5,267 bases of DNA from Acidobacteriota bacterium (GTDB lineage: Bacteria; Acidobacteriota; Terriglobia; Acidiferrales; UBA7541): the NCBI GenBank assembly GCA_003161495.1, contig PMOP01000245.1, positions 1 through 5,267 of the forward strand, in the 5' to 3' direction. The notes beneath the pieces are model-generated. The model saw only the letters and a program-made list of their open reading frames with translations, did no database searches and was not told the origin of the DNA. Position numbers and translations under genes: made by a program. The first letter of the stretch is position 1, and every line of letters starts with the position of its first letter. Shown piece by piece: positions 1 to 4,935 of this stretch.

Positions 1-318
1 CCATCGGAATTGATTTCGAGCGTCCGAATGAAGCAATTTCTCGATCGGGTCAGGCCTGCGTTTGATTGGATTATCATTGATTCGCCCCCGGCTATTCCCG
101 TTGCCGATGCCAGTGTGCTTGGAGGCATGGTGGATGGGGTGCTCTTCGTCGTCCGCGCGAATTCGACCCCTTCTGAAGCGTCCCAAAAAGGCTGCAAAGA
201 ATTGCGGGACGCGCATATTATCGGCGTGGTCCTGAACACCGCGGAAGAGTCCGCGGGCTACAATTCCTACTATTCAAGCTCTATTTACCCCAGCCCAACG
301 AACGGCGCGAAAAAGTAA
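1..318 (+). CDS. BY-kinase (Wzc/CpsD-type tyrosine kinase), C-terminal part
   Basis: This is the last 105 codons of a gene that begins left of the window; the frame is open from base 1 and stops at TAA 316-318. The segment Phe-Asp-Trp-Ile-Ile-Ile-Asp-Ser-Pro-Pro (61-90) is the Walker B-type (A') motif of bacterial tyrosine kinases related to MinD/ParA ATPases. It is followed by the usual Pro-Val-Ala-Asp-Ala and Asp-Gly-Val-Leu-Phe-Val-Val-Arg strands and a Gly-Val-Val-Leu-Asn strand. The tail has four clustered tyrosines (codons at 259, 268, 271 and 286), as expected for the autophosphorylated tail. In this family the kinase sits at the inner membrane, alone or fused to a Wzz-type chain-length domain, and its phosphorylation cycle controls polysaccharide polymerisation and export. 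The Walker A motif and any fused domain lie outside the window, so Wzc-like fusion and separate CpsD-like kinase cannot be told apart. Confidence 0.9.
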   Translation, partial: PSELISSVRMKQFLDRVRPAFDWIIIDSPPAIPVADASVLGGMVDGVLFVVRANSTPSEASQKGCKELRDAHIIGVVLNTAEESAGYNSYYSSSIYPSPTNGAKK

Positions 319-337
319 GAATCTTCAGTCGATACAT

Positions 338-373
338 CTGTCCCTCCTAGGTGCAGAGCATCAGGAAGGACAG
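338..373 (+). repeat. Stem-loop 19 bp after the kinase stop codon
   Basis: CTGTCCCTCCT (338-348) and AGGAAGGACAG (363-373) pair over 11 positions with one C-A mismatch, around a 14-nt loop. The loop itself can form a 3-bp inner helix (TGC 352-354 with GCA 358-360). The stem is strong enough to protect the 3' end of the kinase mRNA or cause pausing. The bases after it are purine-rich and lack a T-run, so it is not a standard intrinsic terminator. Confidence 0.5.
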
Positions 374-451
374 AGAGGGCGGCACGTAACCCAGCAGGTC
401 CCCCCTGGAAGCTGATTAGCATAATAGGGTAGATCTTTTCTCTTAAATGCG

Positions 452-477
452 GATTTACACCCAAAACGATGTAAATC
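452..477. repeat. Spaced 8-bp inverted repeat (possible operator or hairpin)
   Basis: GATTTACA (452-459) and TGTAAATC (470-477) are exact reverse complements separated by 10 nt. Half-site centres are 18 bp apart, which would suit a dimeric regulator reading two turns of the helix, but a perfect 8-bp repeat of this spacing can also arise by chance in a window of this size. Confidence 0.35.
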
Positions 478-561
478 AGGCCCACAAAGAAGCGAGTCTA
501 AGTTATTGTAACGGGCAGATTCTAAATGGCTTACGGCAATTTAAGGGAACTCCCAGACCTT

Positions 562-585
562 CTGACCAGCCCTCGCTGCTGGCAG
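562..585 (+). repeat. Small GC-rich hairpin with one bulge
   Basis: CTG (562-564) pairs with CAG (583-585), A565 is bulged, and CCAGC (566-570) pairs with GCTGG (578-582) around a 7-nt loop. It has no T-tract directly after it, so it is not called a terminator. It may simply be secondary structure in the leader of the downstream operon. Confidence 0.25.
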
Positions 586-684
586 ATGAATTGCACTATT
601 TTGCCTATGTAGAAGGGTGTCGATTGTGACCCTGATGGCGGTAGCCTATCCCGCTGACGCGTATCAACATAGAAATGCAGCCTA

Positions 685-701
685 GTAATTTGGCAAATTA
701 C
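685..701. promoter_or_regulatory. Perfect 17-bp palindrome, probable transcription factor operator
   Basis: GTAATTTG (685-692) and CAAATTAC (694-701) are exact reverse complements around a single central G. A further copy of the half-site core, GCAAATT, lies at 703-709, in direct repeat with 693-699 at a 10-bp period (one helical turn). The site ends 38 bp before the ATG at 740, where a repressor or activator site for that gene would be expected. The cognate regulator is not in the window and I do not recognise the motif as a named box. Confidence 0.5.
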
Positions 702-739
702 CGCAAATTCAGGCGCTTCAAAAGGGGAAAGCAGCATAC

Positions 740-2005
740 ATGACGACCTCGACAGTCCCGGGCAAACAACTGAGCCAGCAAGACTTGGAAGTGATCAAGC
801 GATGCGAAGTGGCGCTCCAGAAGCACTTGAAATATTGCCGGGAAAACGACTGGGCGGGCTATGATCCTTACGACGCTTTGAATAGCGGACTCTTTAAATC
901 GCTGCCAATCCTTGACCACAGAATCCCTCGGCTCGTCATGACGCAGGTTCTGAAGCGGAGCCCCATCAATTTTCGGGCGTTCATGATGATGCCGAAGACG
1001 CAGAATCCAAAAGCGTTGGCCCTGTTTCTCACATCGTTTTTAAAGCTTTCCACCGCTCAATTGCCCGATCGTGAACAATTGATCGAGTACATGATCGGTC
1101 GGCTCATCGAGCTTCGGTCTCCGGGCGAAAAGTACTGGTGTTGGGGATACAGTTTTCCCTGGCAGGGGCGATCCATACTGGTGCCCCGGGGCGCGGCCAA
1201 CCTAATCTGCACACTATTTGTCGCCAATGCCTTGTTGGATGCTTATGAAGAACGCCAGGATTCGCGATGCCTGGCCATGGCGGTAAGCGCGGCGGAATAT
1301 ATTTTAAATGTGCTCTACTGGACCGATGGCGACTCCGTGGGTTACTGCTACCCGTTGCCGGGGGTTCGCGGACACGTCCACAACGCCAACTTTCTCGCTG
1401 CCGCTCTGTTTTGCCGAATCTACAAGCACACCGGCGAGGAAAAATTTATTGCTCCCGCGCTAAAAGCGACTCGCTATTCGGTGGCAAGGCAGCAGGAGAA
1501 TGGTTCCTGGATGTACGGCGAAGATAAAACGCAACAGTGGGTCGACAACTTCCACACCGGGTATAACCTCAGCGGGTTGCTGTCAATTTCCCGCGATCTC
1601 AAGACCACGGAATTCGATTCGTCCATCCGGCGCGGGTTTGAGTTTTACCAGTCGAACTTTTTCCTGAAAGACGGCGCTGTTAAATATTTTCACGACCGGA
1701 CCTATCCGCTCGATACGCATTGCGTATCACAGAGCATGATCACCCTTGTGGAATTTAAGGATTTCGACCCAGGCAATATTTCCCTCGCGTGCTCTGTCTT
1801 CCAGTGGTGCATGGATCACATGTGGAGTGAGAAAGGATTTTTTTATTATCGAGTTCTTCCGTTCTACACCATTCGGACTTCGTACATGAGATGGACGCAG
1901 GTCTGGATGTTCTTTGCCATGGCCACTTTGCTTAGCGAATCGGGAGTTGGAGTTCAGGAAGCCTCGCCGGCTCTTCCTTCTCCTGTTGCGGTGGAACGAC
2001 GCTAA
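740..2005 (+). CDS. VpsJ-like/(alpha/alpha) toroid polysaccharide-cluster protein
   Basis: This 421-residue protein has no signal peptide or clear membrane segment, so it is probably cytoplasmic. Its regularly spaced amphipathic helices and small motifs resemble the all-alpha toroid proteins of the squalene-cyclase/six-hairpin type found in polysaccharide clusters, such as those annotated VpsJ. Visible features are Tyr-Trp-Cys-Trp-Gly-Tyr-Ser-Phe-Pro-Trp-Gln (132-142), His-Val-His-Asn-Ala-Asn (212-217), a QW-like repeat QENGSW (252-257), Asp-Asn-Phe-His-Thr-Gly-Tyr (269-275), Asp-Thr-His-Cys (325-328) and Arg-Trp-Thr-Gln-Val-Trp (384-389). The conserved His, Asp, Trp and Tyr residues suggest a carbohydrate-binding cleft, but no reaction is established; epimerase, lyase or hydrolase roles are all possible. 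The ATG at 740 follows AAGGGGA (722-728) with a rather long spacer. Its stop overlaps the next start (TAATG). Similar proteins are, as I recall, sometimes misnamed delta-aminolevulinic acid dehydratase. Confidence 0.65.
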   Translation: MTTSTVPGKQLSQQDLEVIKRCEVALQKHLKYCRENDWAGYDPYDALNSGLFKSLPILDHRIPRLVMTQVLKRSPINFRAFMMMPKTQNPKALALFLTSFLKLSTAQLPDREQLIEYMIGRLIELRSPGEKYWCWGYSFPWQGRSILVPRGAANLICTLFVANALLDAYEERQDSRCLAMAVSAAEYILNVLYWTDGDSVGYCYPLPGVRGHVHNANFLAAALFCRIYKHTGEEKFIAPALKATRYSVARQQENGSWMYGEDKTQQWVDNFHTGYNLSGLLSISRDLKTTEFDSSIRRGFEFYQSNFFLKDGAVKYFHDRTYPLDTHCVSQSMITLVEFKDFDPGNISLACSVFQWCMDHMWSEKGFFYYRVLPFYTIRTSYMRWTQVWMFFAMATLLSESGVGVQEASPALPSPVAVERR

Positions 2006-2988
2006 TGCTCTCTGTTTACGTGCTCATCACGCCCGCGCGGGACGAAGCGGAATTCATCGAACTGACCATCAGGTCGGTGATTGCGCAGACCGTGCGGCCG
2101 ATGCGATGGGTGATCGTCAGCGACGGCTCAACGGACGGCACGGACGAAATCGTAAATAAATATGCGGCCGAGTATTCCTGGATCGAGCTCGTCCGGATGC
2201 CGGAACGCCGCGAGCGGCATTTCGGCGGGAAGGCTCTGGCTTTCAATGCCGGATACGCGAAAGTAAAAGGTCTGCCATATGAAGTGATCGGCAGCCTGGA
2301 CGGCGACCTCTCTTTTGAGGAAGACTATTTTTCTTTTCTGCTAGGAAAACTTGTTGAGGATCCCTCGCTCGGGCTGGTCGGAACGCCATTCAAAGGCGCT
2401 TCCAACCAGACCTACGATTTCAACATTGTCGGACTGGATCATGTTTCCGGCGCGTGCCAACTTTTCCGGCGTGAGTGCTTCGAGGAAATCGGCGGATATA
2501 CTCCCGTAAAGCTTGGCGGCGTGGATTATATTGCGCTGATCACCGCGAGGATGAAAGGCTGGAAGACCAGGACGTTCACGGAGAAAGCGTGCCTGCATCA
2601 TCGCGAAATGGGCACGGCGGAACACGGCTGGAAGAAGGCCATGTACAGAAATGGCATAAAAGACTACGCGTTTGGCGGCCATCCGCTGTGGGAATTTTTC
2701 AGAGTCATCTACCAGATGAAATCGCGGCCCCTGGGCGGATTGATCCTGGGCGCGGGCTACGCTTCGGCGATGTTGCGACGGGTCGAGCGGCCCATCCCGC
2801 GGGAGATTGTCGCGTTTCGCAGGCGCGAGCAAATGCAGCGATTACGCAAAATTATCAAGGGCGGATTTTCAAAAGCGCGAGGTGGCACATCGGAACGATC
2901 CGGGACGGCAAGCGCTGAAAAGTCTCTTGGGCAGCGGAGCGATAGCGCGCTGAATCCATCGCCCGCGAAAGGATTTCGGAAGTCCTGA
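2005..2988 (+). CDS. Family 2 glycosyltransferase (GT-A fold)
   Basis: This 327-residue protein should transfer a sugar from a nucleotide donor to a lipid-linked repeat unit on the cytoplasmic face of the membrane. The N-terminal strand (4-10) leads to Ser-Asp-Gly-Ser-Thr-Asp-Gly-Thr (39-46), the nucleotide-binding signature of GT2. Gly-Gly-Lys-Ala-Leu-Ala-Phe-Asn-Ala-Gly (74-83) and the metal-binding Asp-Gly-Asp (99-101) follow. The acceptor region reads Gly-Gly-Val-Asp-Tyr (171-175), so the usual Glu-Asp pair is Val-Asp here, with the catalytic-base candidate Asp174 kept. A His-His-Arg-Glu-Met-Gly-Thr stretch (198-204) matches a subgroup of GT2 proteins seen in exopolysaccharide clusters. 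A weak hydrophobic segment lies at 243-257. The last 40 or so residues are polar, basic and look disordered. The ATG overlaps the previous stop by one base, so the two genes are probably translationally coupled. Donor and linkage cannot be read from the sequence. Confidence 0.9.
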   Translation: MLSVYVLITPARDEAEFIELTIRSVIAQTVRPMRWVIVSDGSTDGTDEIVNKYAAEYSWIELVRMPERRERHFGGKALAFNAGYAKVKGLPYEVIGSLDGDLSFEEDYFSFLLGKLVEDPSLGLVGTPFKGASNQTYDFNIVGLDHVSGACQLFRRECFEEIGGYTPVKLGGVDYIALITARMKGWKTRTFTEKACLHHREMGTAEHGWKKAMYRNGIKDYAFGGHPLWEFFRVIYQMKSRPLGGLILGAGYASAMLRRVERPIPREIVAFRRREQMQRLRKIIKGGFSKARGGTSERSGTASAEKSLGQRSDSALNPSPAKGFRKS

Positions 2989-3025
2989 AGGTTTCAGTCT
3001 GCAACGCGATACGGGCTCCATTCCA

Positions 3026-3883
3026 ATGCCACTCGACAACATCTCCGAGATCATAACGACCAAGCCTTCGGATGATCCGGGCGCCGCCGGAGTTTCCGCT
3101 GGCCGTAGTTCCGAAGGGCAGACGAAGGGAATTCTTATAGTAAACGCAGACGATTGGGGCCGGAACCACGAAACCACGGAACGCATTTCCGAATGCATTC
3201 TTCGCGGAGCGATTTCCTCAACGAGCGCGATGGTTTTCATGGAAGATTCCGAGAGAGCGGCAACCGTGGCGCAAGAGCGAGGAATTGACGCGGGCCTGCA
3301 CCTTAACTTGACCACATCTTTTTCGGCCGCGCAGTGTTCCGCTTCCCTCATCGATCACCAGCAGCGGCTGGCGAAATACTTGCTGCGGAGCCGGCTCGCG
3401 CAGGCAATTTTCCATCCGGGACTTACGCGATCATTCGAGTACGTCGTTTCGGCCCAACTCGATGAATACCGCCGTCTTTACGGACGACAGCCGGAGCGAA
3501 TTGACGGGCACCATCACATGCATCTTTGCGCGAATGTGCTGCTCGGAAAGCTTCTGCCGGCGGGCACGATTGTACGGCGAAATTTTTCGTTCCTGCCTGG
3601 AGAGAAGAGTTTGTACAATCGTCTCTATAGGAAAGCTGTGGACCGCATGCTCGCCCGGCGCCACCGTCTTACTGATTTCTTCTTCTCGCTACCGCCGCTG
3701 CAACCAGCGGACCGCCTGCAGCGAATGTTTTCCCTGGCGCGCCAGTCCGTGGTGGAGCTGGAAACCCATCCTGTGAAGCCGGAAGAGTACCGTTTTCTCG
3801 CGGGCGGCGAAATTTTCAGGTGGGCCGAGGGTGGTGCGATTGCGCCGAGGTTCCTCCTGAAGTCTAAAGGAAGCGAGTCGTGA
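3026..3883 (+). CDS. YdjC/ChbG-family carbohydrate deacetylase
   Basis: This 285-residue protein carries the signatures of the YdjC family of metal-dependent deacetylases, which remove acetyl groups from N-acetylated sugars such as diacetylchitobiose. Asn-Ala-Asp-Asp-Trp-Gly (40-45) supplies the metal and catalytic aspartates, Gly-Leu-His-Leu-Asn-Leu (90-95) a metal-ligand histidine, and Asp-Gly-His-His-His-Met-His-Leu (160-167) the further histidines. Glu-Thr-His-Pro (246-249) is the late conserved histidine segment. All expected key residues are present, so the enzyme looks active. No signal peptide is visible, so it would act in the cytoplasm on a sugar nucleotide or lipid-linked intermediate. 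The first 33 residues are polar and outside the family core. The ATG has no Shine-Dalgarno sequence, but no other ATG, GTG or TTG lies in frame between the upstream stop at 2951-2953 and the conserved core. Between two glycosyltransferase genes it probably deacetylates an amino sugar of the polymer; its exact substrate is not known. Confidence 0.87.
   Translation: MPLDNISEIITTKPSDDPGAAGVSAGRSSEGQTKGILIVNADDWGRNHETTERISECILRGAISSTSAMVFMEDSERAATVAQERGIDAGLHLNLTTSFSAAQCSASLIDHQQRLAKYLLRSRLAQAIFHPGLTRSFEYVVSAQLDEYRRLYGRQPERIDGHHHMHLCANVLLGKLLPAGTIVRRNFSFLPGEKSLYNRLYRKAVDRMLARRHRLTDFFFSLPPLQPADRLQRMFSLARQSVVELETHPVKPEEYRFLAGGEIFRWAEGGAIAPRFLLKSKGSES
3866..3872 (+). promoter_or_regulatory. Shine-Dalgarno sequence near the end of the deacetylase gene
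   Basis: AAAGGAA at 3866-3872 is a good ribosome binding site, yet the nearest start at normal spacing (7 nt) is GTG 3880, which opens a 20-codon frame. The start used for the next glycosyltransferase (ATG 3939) is 66 nt away and has only a weak site of its own. This supports either translation of the short frame or coupling through it. Confidence 0.45.
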
Positions 3884-3942
3884 TAATTTCCATCTGTTCG
3901 CGATTGCGCGTGAAATTGTACGGTTGGCGTGGACTGCCATGA
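3880..3942 (+). CDS. Possible 20-codon minigene linking deacetylase and glycosyltransferase
   Basis: A GTG at 3880 overlaps the deacetylase stop (GTGA, 3880-3883) and opens a 20-codon frame ending at TGA 3940-3942, which overlaps the ATG of the next gene (ATGA, 3939-3942). It fills the 55-base gap exactly and follows AAAGGAA with a 7-nt spacer. The peptide starts with a hydrophobic Val-Ile-Ile-Ser-Ile-Cys and continues basic, ending Tyr-Gly-Trp-Arg-Gly-Leu-Pro. I recognise no family. It may be a coupling minigene, the remnant N-terminus of a deleted gene (it loosely recalls the start of sugar acyltransferases), or chance: an open frame of this length is not rare. Confidence 0.25.
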   Translation: MIISICSRLRVKLYGWRGLP

Positions 3943-4844
3943 CCGACACGATAAAACACATCAGCGTGTGCATCTGCACCTACAAGCGGCCTGAATTTCT
4001 TCGGCGCTTGCTGGCCGAGCTTGATAGCCAGGATACGGACGGCCTGTTTACATTTTCGATCGTCGTTGCCGACAACGACGTTCAGCAATCCGCTAAGCCG
4101 GTCATCGCTTCCTTCGAGGCTACGTCGGCGATTCCCGTGACGTACTGCGTCGAGCCTCGGCAAAATATCGCGCTGACGCGAAACCGCGCCGTCGAAAATA
4201 CGCATGGCGATTTCGTCGCCTTCATCGACGACGACGAGTTTCCGATCAAGCGCTGGCTGGTGACTTTGTTCAACGCCTGCAACCAATACAGCGTGGATGG
4301 CGTGCTTGGCCCGGTGAATCGTTACTTCGACGAGACTCCGCCGAAGTGGATCCTGAAAGGCAAGTTCTACGCGCGTGCCACGTATCCCACGGGATTCGTG
4401 ATCGATTGGCGAAAGGGGCGCACGGGAAACGTTCTCTTGAAACGGAATGTTTTTCCGACCGACGAGCTGCCCTTCAATCCCGAATTCCGAAACGGCGAGG
4501 ATCAGGATTTTTTTCGCCGCATGATTGAACGGGGCCATAAATTTATCTGGTGTAATGAAGCGGTCGCTTACGAAGTTGTGCCGCCGATTCGCTGGAAGCG
4601 CAGCTTCATGCTGCGAAGGGCATTACTGAACGGTTCCATGCAGCCCAAAACCGGCACGTTTGGGATGCGCGAAGTTCTAATATCGATCATCGCTGTTTCC
4701 GTGTATGCGGTTGCCCTTCCTTTTGCGATGGTGCTTGGCCATCACAGGGTCATGGATCTTCTGGTCAGGATGTTTGATCATCTGGGCAAGCTGCTGGCTT
4801 TTGTGGGGCTGAACCCGATCAAGGACCCTTATGTCACGGAATAG
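3939..4844 (+). CDS. ExoM-like family 2 glycosyltransferase
   Basis: This 301-residue protein has the GT-A layout of ExoM-type transferases from succinoglycan and related polysaccharide pathways. Val-Cys-Ile-Cys-Thr-Tyr-Lys-Arg-Pro (10-18) is the N-terminal strand and nucleotide-binding loop, Val-Ala-Asp-Asn-Asp (43-47) the donor aspartates, Asn-Ile-Ala-Leu-Thr-Arg-Asn (76-82) the conserved linker, and Asp-Asp-Asp (97-99) the metal-binding motif. Gly-Glu-Asp-Gln-Asp-Phe (186-191) contains the catalytic-base pair, intact here unlike in the first glycosyltransferase. A hydrophobic helix at about 246-267 probably anchors the C-terminus to the inner membrane. The ATG at 3939 is chosen because it overlaps the preceding short frame as ATGA and lies next to the conserved start; a TTG at 3924 would add five residues but has no better binding site. 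It probably adds one sugar to the lipid-linked repeat unit; donor and linkage are unknown. Confidence 0.9.
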   Translation: MTDTIKHISVCICTYKRPEFLRRLLAELDSQDTDGLFTFSIVVADNDVQQSAKPVIASFEATSAIPVTYCVEPRQNIALTRNRAVENTHGDFVAFIDDDEFPIKRWLVTLFNACNQYSVDGVLGPVNRYFDETPPKWILKGKFYARATYPTGFVIDWRKGRTGNVLLKRNVFPTDELPFNPEFRNGEDQDFFRRMIERGHKFIWCNEAVAYEVVPPIRWKRSFMLRRALLNGSMQPKTGTFGMREVLISIIAVSVYAVALPFAMVLGHHRVMDLLVRMFDHLGKLLAFVGLNPIKDPYVTE

Positions 4845-4854
4845 GATTCAATAC

Positions 4855-4935
4855 GTGCAGGGCGCAGCGCGTCGCAGCGGCCTCACTTTCGGCTGCCCCG
4901 GCAACGGTATTCGAGTTAAGGAGACCAAGAGATGA
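4855..4935 (+). CDS. Possible 26-codon frame before the FemAB-like gene (doubtful)
   Basis: A GTG at 4855 opens 26 codons ending at TGA 4933-4935, which overlaps the next ATG as ATGA (4932-4935). AGGA at 4843-4846, partly inside the upstream TAG stop, lies 8 nt before it. The peptide is Arg-, Gly- and Lys-rich and matches nothing I know. Because the following gene has its own strong ribosome binding site, coupling is not needed, and chance is a good explanation. The same stretch has a CGCAGCG direct repeat (4863-4869, 4873-4879). Confidence 0.12.
   Translation: MQGAARRSGLTFGCPGNGIRVKETKR
4918..4924 (+). promoter_or_regulatory. Shine-Dalgarno sequence fixing the start at 4932
   Basis: AAGGAGA at 4918-4924 sits 7 nt before ATG 4932. 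It is the strongest ribosome binding site in the window and fixes the start of the partial gene that runs off the right edge. Confidence 0.8.

Larger units (their letters stand above)
319..739. other. Long intergenic region, probable control region of the downstream operon
   Basis: These 421 bases carry no convincing gene. The longest plus-strand frame (447-629, 60 codons) has no Shine-Dalgarno sequence and no recognisable domain, and minus-strand frames here are equally featureless. The region looks more AT-rich than the flanking genes. It contains a stem-loop next to the kinase stop, a spaced inverted repeat, a smaller bulged hairpin (562-585) and a perfect palindrome close to the next start. 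No clean -35/-10 pair was found: TTGTGA at 624-629 with TATCCC at 647-652 is the best and is weak. By position the gap should hold the promoter and operator for the 740-2005 gene and the genes after it. Confidence 0.6.

Noticed and set aside
381..396. Sigma-54-like promoter (GGCACG ... GCA)
   Set aside because: The -24 part resembles the consensus, but the GG-to-GC spacing is 11 rather than 10 and the -12 part reads CAGCA rather than TTGCA.
447..629. 60-codon plus-strand frame in the long intergenic gap
   Set aside because: No Shine-Dalgarno sequence before the ATG, no recognisable domain or hydrophobic pattern, and it runs through the hairpin at 562-585. Length is within chance expectation.
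624..652. Sigma-70 promoter TTGTGA/TATCCC
   Set aside because: Spacing of 17 is right but only 4 of 6 and about 3 of 6 bases match; too weak to call.
690..706. Sigma-54-like or -35-like element TTGGCA within the palindrome
   Set aside because: As sigma-54 the GG-to-GC spacing is 9 rather than 10 and the -12 TT is absent; as a -35 box no acceptable -10 lies 16-18 bp downstream.
2341..2832. 163-codon minus-strand frame inside the first glycosyltransferase gene
   Set aside because: It is fully antisense to a clear GT2 coding sequence and its translation has no family features; a shadow of the real gene's codon bias.
2869..3351. 160-codon minus-strand frame across the glycosyltransferase-deacetylase junction
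   Set aside because: Tempting because the plus-strand ends here are poorly conserved, but it runs into the catalytic core of the deacetylase, and its translation shows no domain.
3864..4538. 224-codon minus-strand frame opposite the second glycosyltransferase
   Set aside because: Antisense to a coding sequence with intact GT2 motifs; no recognisable product.
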